In this document: one piece after another, positions 34,860 to 45,103 of the stretch | Numbering within the stretch: the first letter of the stretch is position 1 | How the letters are laid out: every line of letters starts with the position of its first letter | NCBI RefSeq assembly: GCF_033170155.1 | Contig: NZ_CP137079.1 | Coordinates: 3,286,001-3,350,000, forward strand | From: Raineyella sp. W15-4 | GTDB taxonomy: Bacteria > Actinomycetota > Actinomycetes > Propionibacteriales > Propionibacteriaceae | Direction of reading: 5' to 3' | DNA: 64,000 nt | Made by a program: the position numbers and the translations under genes | The notes under the pieces: generated by a model | What the model was told of the DNA's origin: nothing | Database searches by the model: none | The model's input: only the letters and a program-made list of their open reading frames with translations

Positions 34860-36182
34860 GTGGATGCCGATGTCATCGTGATCGGGGCCGGCGTTGCGGG
34901 TCTGCGGTGCGCCCGGGTGTTGGAGGACGCCGGCCTGCGCGTCCTCACCGTGGATGCCGGGCAGAGCGTCGGGGGACGGATCCGGTCCTCCCGGATCGAC
35001 GGCTTCATCTGCGACTGGGGACTGATGACGGTCAACCCGCAGATGCCCGCCGTGCACCGGTGGGTGGACCTGTCCCGACTCGACCTGCACTTCCCGCTGG
35101 CTGCGCTGCTGGTCCGGCGGACCGACGGCCCGCAGCTCTTCGGCGACCCGCGCCGGGTCCCGCGGCTGCTGCCGTCAATGGTCCGCAGCCGGATGATCTC
35201 CGCGGCCGACCTCACTGCGCTGGCCCGCTGGTCGTCCAGCGGGTTGGTCGGCGGGCGGGTGCTCGACTCCGACAACGACACCACCCTGCTGGCCTCGTTG
35301 GACGAGTTCAGGGTGCGCGGCGCGCTGCGCGAGGAGTTGCTGCTCCCGGTGCTCTCCGCCATGCTCGCCGACAGCAGCGGGACGACTTCGGCGGCGTACG
35401 CGAAGTGGGTGCTGCACTCGATCCTGGCCGGCACCCCCGGGTTGCCGGCCGGGGGGATGCAGGCACTGCCGGAGCTGCTCGCCTCGCAGCTGCGCGACCC
35501 GGTCCGGCTGGAGGTGCACGCCTCGGCCGTGCTGGAGACCGGCGGCGGCGTGGAGGTGCAGACCTGGGGTGACACCCTGCGGGCCCGCAAGGCGGTGGTG
35601 GCGGTGAGCCCGGAGGCGGTGAACCAGCTGCTCCCGGTGCGCCGCCCGCGGATGCAGGGCGTGGTCACCTGGTGGTTCCGGACGCCGAGCGCGCCGTTCT
35701 CGCTGCCGGTCTTCGCCCTCGACGGGCGCGGGCCGATCGGGCCGGTGTGGACAGCGGTGGAGGTGACCAGCTTCGCCCCCTCGTACGCCCCGCCGGACAG
35801 CCACCTGGTGGCCGCGAAGACGCTGCTCGACCGGTTCGACGGGCGGGCCAGCGTCCGGGTCGTCCGCCGGCACCTGGCGGCGATCTACGGTGTGCCGACG
35901 GACGACTGGGAGGTGGTGGCGCACTTCGAGCTGCCGAACGCGGTGCCGACGCACCGGCCGCCGCTGTCGGATCGCCAGCAGGTACGGATCTGGGACGACG
36001 TGTACGTCGCCGGGGACCACCGCAAGACCGGGTCGATCCACGGCGCGATGGTGTCGGGGCAGCGCGCCGCCGAGGCGGTGCTGGTCGATCTGGGGATCAT
36101 CGGGGCGCTGCCGCGGCGACGCCGCGCGCTGCCGGAGCTGTATCCGCTGCAGCCGGCCGCGAGCGACCCGGCGGCGACGTAG
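34860..36182 (+). CDS. FAD-dependent amine oxidase / desaturase-like oxidoreductase
   Basis: The 440-residue flavoprotein starts at GTG with AGGAGG 8 nt upstream. The N-terminal Rossmann motif is VIVIGAGVAGLRCARVLE, followed by GGRIRSS, the second FAD contact of the amine-oxidase/phytoene-desaturase superfamily. The C-terminal FAD motif is VYVAGDHRKTGSIHGAMVSG. There is no cofactor-attachment or signal sequence. The substrate could be a polyamine, a carotenoid-like lipid or another amine; nothing nearby settles it. It converges on hspR with a hairpin between. Confidence 0.82.
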   Translation: MDADVIVIGAGVAGLRCARVLEDAGLRVLTVDAGQSVGGRIRSSRIDGFICDWGLMTVNPQMPAVHRWVDLSRLDLHFPLAALLVRRTDGPQLFGDPRRVPRLLPSMVRSRMISAADLTALARWSSSGLVGGRVLDSDNDTTLLASLDEFRVRGALREELLLPVLSAMLADSSGTTSAAYAKWVLHSILAGTPGLPAGGMQALPELLASQLRDPVRLEVHASAVLETGGGVEVQTWGDTLRARKAVVAVSPEAVNQLLPVRRPRMQGVVTWWFRTPSAPFSLPVFALDGRGPIGPVWTAVEVTSFAPSYAPPDSHLVAAKTLLDRFDGRASVRVVRRHLAAIYGVPTDDWEVVAHFELPNAVPTHRPPLSDRQQVRIWDDVYVAGDHRKTGSIHGAMVSGQRAAEAVLVDLGIIGALPRRRRALPELYPLQPAASDPAAT

Positions 36183-36221
36183 CGGAGATCGGAGGACGGT
36201 TCCGCGACCGGGTACACCGCT

Positions 36222-36257
36222 GGCCGCTGACCGGCCGCCGGCGACCGGTCAGCGGCC
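36222..36257. terminator. Bidirectional hairpin between the amine oxidase gene and hspR
   Basis: GGCCGCTGACCGG (36222-36234) and CCGGTCAGCGGCC (36245-36257) form a perfect 13-bp stem with a 10-nt loop between two convergent genes. The right arm includes the last codons of hspR, so the hairpin is partly coding. Confidence 0.75.
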
Positions 36258-36683
36258 GGTCAGCGCGCGGGGCGGGTACGGCCGGCCCATCGAGGACCCC
36301 ATCCGGACACTGCCCGACGGGTCGGCGGTGAAGAACCGGGACCCGGCCGGGGCGATCAGCGCCTCCCGGAGCCGCTCCTCGAGTTCCCGCACCTGGCCCT
36401 GCAGCTCCTCGACCAGGTCCTGCATCTGGAGGATCCGGCGGATCCCCTCCAGGTTGATCCCCTCGACCTGGCTGAGGTGCTGGATCATCCGCAACCGCTC
36501 GACGTCGCGGGGCGAGTAGCGCCGCCCCCGCCCGGACGTACGCCGCGGGGAGACCAGGCCGAGGCGGTCGTACGTCCGCAACGTCTGCGGGTGCATGCCG
36601 GCGAGTCGGGCCGCGACCGAGATAGCGAAGATCGGCGCATCCCGGTCGATCCGCTCCGGGAGCCGGCTCGACTCGGCGACCAT
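36249..36683 (-). CDS. hspR: Heat-shock repressor HspR (MerR family)
   Basis: HspR represses the chaperone operon with DnaK as co-repressor. The 144-residue protein has a MerR-type helix-turn-helix (AISVAARLAGMHPQTLRTYD), then RRTSGRGRRYSPRDVERLR and a helical region (LVEELQGQVRELEERLREAL). It is last in the dnaK operon, and its ATG overlaps the dnaJ stop (TGATG). Its operators (HAIR) lie upstream of dnaK at 40676 and 40702, giving an autoregulatory loop. Confidence 0.94.
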   Translation of the reverse strand: MVAESSRLPERIDRDAPIFAISVAARLAGMHPQTLRTYDRLGLVSPRRTSGRGRRYSPRDVERLRMIQHLSQVEGINLEGIRRILQMQDLVEELQGQVRELEERLREALIAPAGSRFFTADPSGSVRMGSSMGRPYPPRALTGR

Positions 36684-37834
36684 CAGGGCTCCCGGGCGAA
36701 GAGCGCCGCGCGCGGGTTGGTCTCGCCGGCCTCGTCGGCGTAGATCAGCAGCGCGTTGCGCGCCTTGTCGGGCAGGCTGGCCGGGACCGTCACCTCGATG
36801 GTCACCAGCAGGTCACCCTTCGAGCCGTCCTTGCGGGCCACGCCCCGGCCGCGGACCCGGAACGTACGTCCGTTCGGCGTCCCGGCAGGGATCCGCAGCC
36901 GGACATGCTGTCCGTGCAGGGTCGGCACCTCGATCTCGGCCCCCAGCGCCGCCTCGGTGAAGGTCACCGGCACGGTGATGGTGAGGTTGGTGCCGCTGCG
37001 ACCGAAGAGCTTGTGCGGGGTGACGTGAACGTCGACGTAGAGGTCGCCGGGGCCGCCGCCGTGCTCGCCCTGCGAGCCCTTGCCCTTGAGCCGGATCCGC
37101 TGACCGTCCTCGACCCCGGCCGGGATCCGCACCTGCATGGTGTGGGTCGACCGGCCCCGTCCCGAGCCGCCGCAGACCGGGCACGGGTCGTCGACGATCA
37201 GGCCGCGACCGTGGCAGTCCGGACAGGGCTCGGTCACCTGGAACACGCCGCCGGAGGTGGCTGTCCGCATCCCGGAGCCCTGGCAGGTCGGGCAGACCCG
37301 CGGCACGGTGCCGGACTTGGCGCCGGTGCCGGAACAGGCCGGGCAGGGGGCGTCGGAGACCATCTGCATCGAGACGGTGGTGCCCTCGACCGCCTGGTCG
37401 AAGTCGATCGTCACGTCCCCCTCGACGTCGGCGCCGCGGCGCGGGCTGCGGCTGGTGGTCCGCCGGATCCCGCCGGACCCGCCGAACAGGCCGCCCAGGA
37501 TGTCGGAGAAGTCGCCGGCGCCGGAGGTGGCGTTGCGGAACAGGTCGTCGACGTTCGGGGACGCCTGGCCCTGGCCGCGGTTGAACCGGAAGCCGCCACC
37601 GAACAGGCTGCGCTGCTGGTCGTACTCCTTGCGCTTCTTCGGGTCGGACAGCACGTCGTTGGCTTCCGAGACGGCCTTGAACCGCTCGGCCTTGTCGGCG
37701 TTGCCCGGGTTGGCGTCGGGGTGGTTCTCGCGCGCCAGCTTGCGGAAGGCCTTCTTGATGTCGTCCTGGGAGGCGTCCTTCGAGACGCCCAGGACCTTGT
37801 AGTAGTCCTTCTCGAGCCAGTCCTTGGTGCTCAC
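36683..37834 (-). CDS. dnaJ: Chaperone DnaJ
   Basis: The 383-residue co-chaperone stimulates the DnaK ATPase and loads substrates. It has an N-terminal J domain with HPD at about 38-40, a Gly/Phe-rich region (about 75-130) and four zinc-binding CxxCxGxG repeats (CPACSGTG, CPTCQGSG, CPDCHGRG, CPVCGGSG). Two substrate-binding barrels follow. The start is GTG at 37834. It ends in the overlap with hspR. The gap to grpE is 156 nt and holds no gene. Confidence 0.95.
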   Translation of the reverse strand: MSTKDWLEKDYYKVLGVSKDASQDDIKKAFRKLARENHPDANPGNADKAERFKAVSEANDVLSDPKKRKEYDQQRSLFGGGFRFNRGQGQASPNVDDLFRNATSGAGDFSDILGGLFGGSGGIRRTTSRSPRRGADVEGDVTIDFDQAVEGTTVSMQMVSDAPCPACSGTGAKSGTVPRVCPTCQGSGMRTATSGGVFQVTEPCPDCHGRGLIVDDPCPVCGGSGRGRSTHTMQVRIPAGVEDGQRIRLKGKGSQGEHGGGPGDLYVDVHVTPHKLFGRSGTNLTITVPVTFTEAALGAEIEVPTLHGQHVRLRIPAGTPNGRTFRVRGRGVARKDGSKGDLLVTIEVTVPASLPDKARNALLIYADEAGETNPRAALFAREP

Positions 37835-37990
37835 CGGCGCGGCCTCTCATCCATGGTGTTGGTGGTGGTGGAGTGCTCGTCGTGCTGGGGCGGGTGGGAT
37901 CCGGGGCGGGCGGAAGGGGCGAGGGATCGGCGGCCCGGATGAACACTCCGGATCGGACCGCCGATCGTCCTCTCCCCCGCGTGGGGTGGG

Positions 37991-38682
37991 TCAGGCCCCG
38001 GTGACGGCCACCCGGGCGGGACGCAGGATGCGCTCGCCGATCCGGTAGCCGGGCTGCAGCACCGCGACGACGGTCGGCCCGTCGACCTCGGTGCCCTCGG
38101 GAGCCGGCTGGTGCATCAGCGCCTCGTGGACCTGCGGATCGAAGGCCTCGCCCGTGGTGCCGTACGCCTCCAGACCGTGCTTGGTGGCGACCTTCTCGAT
38201 CTCCTCGGCGACGGCCTTGAAGCCGCCGGTGAGGTCCTCGTGGGCGCGGGCCGCACGGAGGTCGTCGAGGACCGCCAGCAGGTCCGCCAGCACCGACTCG
38301 ATCCCGCTCTGGCGGGCCACGTCACGATCCCGGTCGACCCGGCGCTTGTAGTTCACGTACTCCGCTTGGAGGCGCTGCAGGTCCTCGGTGCGCTCGCGCA
38401 CCTGGGACTCCAGCTCCACCACCCGCTCGTCCGCCACCAGCGCGCTCGCGTCGTCGGGCACCACGAACTCACCGGGCACCTCGCCCTCCTCTTCCTCGGG
38501 CGCGGTGTCGGCCTCCTCGGCCGCCGCGGGCTCATCGGCCGGCTGCCCCGGGGTCCCGGCGGCCTCCTCGGCCGCCGGGGCCGGGACACGGCGCTCGTAC
38601 GTCTCGGGATCGAAACGGCGCTTGTCGGAGATGTGCAGGCCCTCCTGCTCCTCCGCCCCGCCGTTCACGCTCTCGGGATCGG

Positions 38683-38686
<4 letters not shown>
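37991..38686 (-). CDS. grpE: Nucleotide exchange factor GrpE
   Basis: GrpE releases ADP from DnaK. The 231-residue protein has a long acidic Glu/Ala/Pro N-terminal extension (1-80), a coiled coil (about 85-135, with [13 protein letters not shown]) and the C-terminal beta-wing with GVEAYG-like [12 protein letters not shown] and [14 protein letters not shown]. The start is GTG, and its GTGA overlaps the dnaK stop by 4 nt, so grpE translation is coupled to dnaK. Confidence 0.94.
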
Positions 38687-40554
<1,868 letters not shown>

Positions 40555-40566
40555 GTGATGTACCTC

Positions 40567-40608
40567 CATGGTGTTTTGACCTGCATGGTGTTTGCCCTGC
40601 ATGGTGTT
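40567..40608 (-). repeat. Triplicated CATGGTGTT in the dnaK leader
   Basis: CATGGTGTT (AACACCATG on the coding strand) occurs at 40567, 40584 and 40600, at spacings of 17 and 16 nt. Each copy supplies an ATG, and only the first and third are in frame with dnaK. The repeats lie immediately before the GGAGGT of dnaK and might influence translation (inference). Confidence 0.6.
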
Positions 40609-40675
40609 GTCCGAGTGGTGCCGGTGCCCGGTGCCGGTGACACCGGTCCACGCGGACCAGGGAACTGCTGTTGAG

Positions 40676-40722
40676 TTGAGTCTAACCGGCTCAAGGCTGA
40701 CCTTGAGCCACATCCACTCAAC
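40676..40722. promoter_or_regulatory. Two HAIR operators for HspR in the dnaK promoter
   Basis: TTGAGT-N7-GCTCAAG is found at 40676-40695 in the plus direction and, in the opposite orientation, at 40702-40722 (CTTGAGC-N7-ACTCAA). Both fit the HspR consensus CTTGAGT-N7-ACTCAAG closely. A -10-like TAGACT (minus, 40684-40679) overlaps the first site, so binding would block the polymerase. Confidence 0.85.
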
Positions 40723-40847
40723 TATCCCCCGGAGGCGGGTATTCCCACCATGGGGGAAGTCCCTGAAGTTCGTGGTCTCTGCGGCCGAGGGCCACCGCTG
40801 CTCACGGACGGTGACCTGTCCGGCGCCGGCCGACAGGAGGAATTTGC

Positions 40848-40853
40848 TAGGGT
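40848..40853 (+). promoter_or_regulatory. -10 hexamer TAGGGT upstream of the guanidine riboswitch
   Basis: TAGGGT lies 25 nt before the aptamer. I see no convincing -35. Confidence 0.35.
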
Positions 40854-40878
40854 CCGGGACGGAACCCCCTCAGGGTTC

Positions 40879-40914
40879 GCGGACGAGGGAGCAGTACCCG
40901 CACGGACAAGACTG
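40879..40914 (+). ncRNA. Guanidine-III (ykkC-III) riboswitch
   Basis: GCGGACGAGG, then CAGTACCCGC and GGACAAGACTG, match the compact actinobacterial guanidine-III class almost base for base. Its pseudoknot can be drawn: GCGG (40879-40882) pairs with CCGC (40898-40901), and CAGT (40892-40895) pairs with ACTG (40911-40914). It is 18 nt from the start of the first SMR gene, the expected target of this class. Confidence 0.87.
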
Positions 40915-40932
40915 ACTCGGACGGGTCCTGTC

Positions 40933-41247
40933 ATGTCTTGGTTGATCCTCGTCGCCTCCGGAGTGATGGAAGCCGTCTGGGCCACCGCCTTGGGTGCTTC
41001 CCACGGTTTCCGGCGGCCGGTGGCCACCATCACGTTCTTCGTCTCCCTGATCCTCAGCATGCTCGGTCTTGCTCGGGCGATGACCGACCTGCCGACCGGG
41101 ACCGCGTACGCGGTCTGGGTGGGGATCGGTGCCACCCTCACCGTCGTGGTCGGCCTGGTCACCGGGACCGAACGCCTCACGGTCGCCCGCTGCCTCCTGC
41201 TGGTCCTGCTGATCGGGTCGGTCGCCGGACTGAAGGCGGTGAGCTGA
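40933..41247 (+). CDS. SMR-family guanidinium exporter subunit 1
   Basis: The 104-residue protein has four TM helices and the SMR hallmarks: an essential Glu at residue 13 in GVMEAVWATALG, and GTAYAVWVGIGA. It pairs with the next gene, 2 nt downstream, as in heterodimeric SMR pairs such as YkkCD. The guanidine-III riboswitch in the leader indicates guanidinium export (Gdx function) rather than general drug resistance. The ribosome-binding site is weak, as is usual when a riboswitch masks it. Confidence 0.88.
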   Translation: MSWLILVASGVMEAVWATALGASHGFRRPVATITFFVSLILSMLGLARAMTDLPTGTAYAVWVGIGATLTVVVGLVTGTERLTVARCLLLVLLIGSVAGLKAVS

Positions 41248-41249
41248 CC

Positions 41250-41591
41250 ATGGCTTGGGTCGTCCTGCTGATCAGCGCGGTGTTCGAGGCGGTCTGGGCG
41301 ACCGCCCTCGGACAGTCCGACGGGCTCTCCCGGCCGATCCCCAGCCTCGTCTTCCTGGTGGCGCTCGCGGCCAGCATGGTCGGCCTCGGGCGAGCCACCC
41401 GGCGGATCCCGATCGGCACCGCGTACGCCGTGTGGGTCGGGGTCGGTGCGGCACTGACCGTCGGCTGGGCGATAGCCACCGGTTCCGAGACGGTCTCGCC
41501 GTGGAAACTGGTGTTCATCGGCGGCATCGTGGCTGCGGTGGTCGGACTGAAGCTCGTGGCGACGGCACCACGCGACGTTTCGTCGCGGTGA
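41250..41591 (+). CDS. SMR-family guanidinium exporter subunit 2
   Basis: The 113-residue partner also has four TM helices, with Glu13 in AVFEAVWATALG, GTAYAVWVGVGAALT and a short basic tail. It starts 2 nt after the stop of subunit 1, so the two are co-translated. Homology between the two subunits is clear throughout. Two unequal subunits inserted with opposite orientations would form the antiparallel dimer. Confidence 0.88.
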   Translation: MAWVVLLISAVFEAVWATALGQSDGLSRPIPSLVFLVALAASMVGLGRATRRIPIGTAYAVWVGVGAALTVGWAIATGSETVSPWKLVFIGGIVAAVVGLKLVATAPRDVSSR

Positions 41592-41739
41592 CGGTGCCCG
41601 GGCTCCGGGACCGTCCCACGGACCGCAGCGAACAGTCGTGTTCCGGTCCGGTAAATGTCCCCTTCTCGGCTGGGGAACGCCCGACCGATCGGGAAGGATC
41701 GTCATATCCCGTTCCGAGCTGACGACTGGAGGAGGACCC

Positions 41740-42768
41740 ATGATGCTCGAAACCGCACCCCTTCCCGACCTGACGTCGGAGCGACAGCTGTCCCAGCAGG
41801 TCGCCGCCCGGGCGGCCGCCGCGCACGGCTTCGGCAGCGCCGCGACGATCGAGCTGCTCCAGGTGTCGGAGAACGCGACCTTTCTGGCCACCGAGCGCTG
41901 CTCGTACGGCGACCGGTCGGCGGTGATCCGCGTACACCCCGCCGACAACCGCGACCCCGAGGCGATCGAGTCGGAACTGGTCTGGCTCGACGTCCTGCGC
42001 GAACGCAGCATCCTCCCGGCGATCCGACCGCTCGCCACCGCCACCGGGGAGCGGGTGCTGTCCTTCCCGGTCGGCGGTATGGTCCGCCACGCGGTGGCGT
42101 TCGAGACGATCGCCGGCAGCACCACCGACGAGGCCCTGCTGCGTCCCGCCGATTTCCACCGGCTCGGCCGGATCGCCGCGACTCTGCACGAGAGCGTGCG
42201 GCACATCCACCGGCCGGTCACCCGGTTCTCCTGGGACTGGGAACACACCCTCGGCACCGGAGCGCGCTGGGGACGGTGGGAGGACGGCCCGGGGATGACC
42301 CCCGCACTCGTCGCGGACATCGAGCCGGCCGTCCGGCTGCTGAAGAACCGGCTGGCGGTGTACGGCCGCGATCCCCGCCGGTTCGGACTGATCCACGCCG
42401 ACCTGCGGGTCGCCAACCTGGTCGGGGACGCCGAGGGGTACACCGTCATCGACTTCGACGACTGCGGCTTCGGCTGGTTCATGTACGACTTCGCCGCCGC
42501 GGTCTCCTTCCTGGAGACCGATCCCCGGCTGCACAGCTGGCAGCAGGCCTGGACCGCCGGCTACCGCGAGGTGCGTCCGCTGTCCCGCAAGGACGAGGTG
42601 ATGCTGCCGAGCTTCGTGATGATGCGGCGGCTGATGCTGCAGGCCTGGCTGGGCAGCCACCCCGATGCCACCGAGACCGCCCGGCTCGGCGACTCGTACG
42701 CCGAGGGGACCGCGGAGCTGGCCCGGATCTACCTGGCCAACGCCGGCCGGCTCTTCGCCGCCGCCTGA
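41740..42768 (+). CDS. APH/choline-kinase-like phosphotransferase linked to eutBC
   Basis: The 342-residue protein has a protein-kinase-like fold with the catalytic loop HADLRVANLV (Brenner motif HxDxxxxN) near 221, and the metal motif IDFDDCG after it. Relatives include aminoglycoside kinases, homoserine kinase II and choline/ethanolamine kinases. It lies 95 nt upstream of eutB and could be an ethanolamine or amino-alcohol kinase (inference). GGAGGAGG precedes tandem ATG codons at 41740 and 41743. Confidence 0.72.
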   Translation: MMLETAPLPDLTSERQLSQQVAARAAAAHGFGSAATIELLQVSENATFLATERCSYGDRSAVIRVHPADNRDPEAIESELVWLDVLRERSILPAIRPLATATGERVLSFPVGGMVRHAVAFETIAGSTTDEALLRPADFHRLGRIAATLHESVRHIHRPVTRFSWDWEHTLGTGARWGRWEDGPGMTPALVADIEPAVRLLKNRLAVYGRDPRRFGLIHADLRVANLVGDAEGYTVIDFDDCGFGWFMYDFAAAVSFLETDPRLHSWQQAWTAGYREVRPLSRKDEVMLPSFVMMRRLMLQAWLGSHPDATETARLGDSYAEGTAELARIYLANAGRLFAAA

Positions 42769-42863
42769 CCGCCCGTCCACCGACCGAACCGCCAACCGGC
42801 CCGACCGCCGTCCACCAGTCCGAACCGATCACAGGCCCGAACCATTCACAGGGAGGAACAGAG

Positions 42864-44279
42864 GTGACCACCTACCGGCAGATCCTCAACGGTGTCGCCC
42901 ACCGGTTCGATGGGCTGGTGGAGGTGTTGGCCAAGGCCTCGCCACGGCGGTCGGGTGACGAACTCGCCGGCTGCGCGGCCCGTTCTGCCGCGGAGCGGGC
43001 GGCCGCCCAGTGGGCCCTGGCCGACATCCCGCTCACCACCTTCCTCACCGAGGAGGTGGTGCCGTACGACACCGACGACGTCACCCGGCTGATCATCGAC
43101 GGCCACGATCCGGAGGCCTTCGCGGAGATCTCCCAGCTCACCGTGGGAGGTCTGCGGGAGTGGCTGCTGGACGCGGTGACCCGGCCCGACGCGGCCGCCC
43201 GGCTGGGCCGGATCGCCGCCGGGCTCACCCCCGAGATGGTCGCGGCCACCTCGAAGATCATGGCCGGCCAGGATCTGATCGCGGTCGCCGCGGCGGTGCA
43301 CCACCCGGCGGCGTTCCGCACCACGGTGGGGCTGCCGGGCCGGCTCGCCACCCGGCTGCAGCCCAATCACCCGACCGACGACCCGTCCGGTGTCGCGGCG
43401 GCGATCATCGACGGGCTGCTGATGGGGGCCGGGGACGCGGTGATCGGGATCAACCCGGCGAGCGACTCCCCACAGGCGGCCGCCGACCTGGTGCGACTGC
43501 TCGACGACGTCCGGGTGCAGCTGGACGCGCCGATCCAGTCGTGCGTGCTGACCCATGTCACCACCACGATCGGGCTGATCGAGGCCGGCCTGCCGGTCGA
43601 CCTGGTCTTCCAGTCGATCGCCGGCACCCAGGCGGCCAACCGCAGCTTCGGCGTCACCCTGCCACTGCTCGCCGAGGCCCGGGCCGCGGGCGAGTCCCTC
43701 GGCCGGGGCACCGTCGGTGGCAACGTGATGTACTTCGAGACCGGCCAGGGCTCGGCGCTGTCGGCGCATGCACACATCGGGGTCGGCGGCAAACCGGTGG
43801 ACCAGCAGACCCTGGAGGCCCGGGCGTACGGCGTGGCCCGCGCGTACGATCCCCTGCTGGTCAACAGCGTGGTCGGCTTCATCGGCCCGGAGTACCTCTA
43901 CGACGGCAAGCAGATCATCCGCGCCGGGCTGGAGGACAACTTCTGCGGCACGTTGCTCGGCCTGCCGATGGGCGTCGACGTCTGCTACACCAACCACACC
44001 GAGGCCGACGCCGACGACATGGACGTGCTGCTGACCCTGCTCGGCGCCGCCGGCACGGCGTACGTCATCTGCGTGCCCGGCACCGATGACGTCATGCTCG
44101 GCTACCAGTCGGCGTCCTTCCACGACGCGCTCTACGTCCGGCGGACCCTGGGACTGCGACCGGCACCCGAGTTCGAGGCCTGGCTGGCCTCGCTCGGGAT
44201 GATCGACGACGCCGGCCGGATCATCCCGTTGCCCGCCATCGGCTCCCCGCTGGCGGCCCTGACGACGAAGGTGGCGTGA
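42864..44279 (+). CDS. eutB: Ethanolamine ammonia-lyase heavy chain EutB
   Basis: EutB binds ethanolamine and, with EutC and adenosylcobalamin, converts it to acetaldehyde and ammonia. The 471-residue length is normal. Characteristic blocks are LPGRLATRLQPNHPTDD, LTHVTTTIGLIEAG, VFQSIAGTQAANRSFGV, MYFETGQGSALSA and VVGFIGPEYLYDGKQIIRA. GGAGG precedes GTG by 9 nt. The stop overlaps the eutC start. No eutL, eutM or eutN shell genes, aldehyde dehydrogenase or regulator are visible nearby, so the pathway here appears to lack a microcompartment locus. Confidence 0.95.
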   Translation: MTTYRQILNGVAHRFDGLVEVLAKASPRRSGDELAGCAARSAAERAAAQWALADIPLTTFLTEEVVPYDTDDVTRLIIDGHDPEAFAEISQLTVGGLREWLLDAVTRPDAAARLGRIAAGLTPEMVAATSKIMAGQDLIAVAAAVHHPAAFRTTVGLPGRLATRLQPNHPTDDPSGVAAAIIDGLLMGAGDAVIGINPASDSPQAAADLVRLLDDVRVQLDAPIQSCVLTHVTTTIGLIEAGLPVDLVFQSIAGTQAANRSFGVTLPLLAEARAAGESLGRGTVGGNVMYFETGQGSALSAHAHIGVGGKPVDQQTLEARAYGVARAYDPLLVNSVVGFIGPEYLYDGKQIIRAGLEDNFCGTLLGLPMGVDVCYTNHTEADADDMDVLLTLLGAAGTAYVICVPGTDDVMLGYQSASFHDALYVRRTLGLRPAPEFEAWLASLGMIDDAGRIIPLPAIGSPLAALTTKVA

Positions 44280-45103
44280 CGATGGGCGAGCCGCTCCTGC
44301 TGCACGACGAGTCCGCCGATCCGGCCGACGGCGAGCGCGCCTTCTGGGACCTGCTGCGGACGCGTACGCAGGCCAGGATCGGGCTCGGTCACGCCGGGGA
44401 CAGCCTGCCCACCACCGCGGCGCTGACCCTGCGGGCCGCCCACGCCGCCGCCCGCGACGCCATCCACCTCCCGCTCGACGTCGCGACCCTGGCGGCGGAG
44501 GTGGCGACCCTGGGGATCGGGCCGGCCAGCGTGATCACCAGCCGGGCCGCCGACCGGGCCGAATACCTGCGGCGCCCCGATCTCGGGAAGCTGCCGGCCG
44601 ATCTGCCCCATCCATCGGTGGGTGCCGACATCGGGATCCTGATCGCGGACGGGCTCTCCCCCCGGGCGGTGACCGACCACGCCGTCGGTCAGCTCGCGGC
44701 GCTGCTCATCGCGCTGCCGAAGAACCTCGTGGTGGCCCGTCCGGTGATCGCCACGAATGCCCGGGTCGCTCTCGGCGACCGGGTCGGCCGGGCCCTCGGC
44801 GCCACCACGATGGTGGTGCTGATCGGCGAGCGGCCCGGCCTGTCGGTGGTCGACAGCCTCGGCATCTACCTCACCCACCTCCCCGGACCAGGGCGTACGG
44901 ATGCGGATCGCAACTGCATCTCGAACATCCATCCGCCGTCCGGACTGTCCTACCAGCGGGCCGCGGCGATCGCGGCGAACCTTGTCGTCGGCGCCCGGGC
45001 GTTGGGCCGTTCCGGGGTGGATCTCAAGGACACCTCCGCGATGTTCGCTCCCCTCGACCCGGACGCCCAGGCTCCGCTGCTACCGGGAGGCCGGGGGCGC
45101 TGA
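44276..45103 (+). CDS. eutC: Ethanolamine ammonia-lyase light chain EutC
   Basis: The 275-residue small subunit binds the cobalamin cofactor with EutB. Landmarks are TRTQARIGLGHAGDSLPT at about 30-47, LGATTMVVLIGERPGLSV in the middle and NCISNIHPPSGLSYQRAA toward the C-terminus. The GTG at 44276 overlaps the eutB stop in GTGA; an ATG 6 nt later would give almost the same protein. The last 24 nt overlap the convergent antiporter gene. Confidence 0.94.
   Translation: MTMGEPLLLHDESADPADGERAFWDLLRTRTQARIGLGHAGDSLPTTAALTLRAAHAAARDAIHLPLDVATLAAEVATLGIGPASVITSRAADRAEYLRRPDLGKLPADLPHPSVGADIGILIADGLSPRAVTDHAVGQLAALLIALPKNLVVARPVIATNARVALGDRVGRALGATTMVVLIGERPGLSVVDSLGIYLTHLPGPGRTDADRNCISNIHPPSGLSYQRAAAIAANLVVGARALGRSGVDLKDTSAMFAPLDPDAQAPLLPGGRGR

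Noticed and set aside
40838-40870. Guanidine-II (mini-ykkC) riboswitch
   Set aside because: GGGACGG lies near, but the two short hairpins with ACGR loops required by that class are absent. The guanidine-III aptamer downstream fits instead.
42864-45103. Ethanolamine microcompartment operon
   Set aside because: Only eutB and eutC are present in the window; no shell protein, aldehyde dehydrogenase or regulator gene was found.
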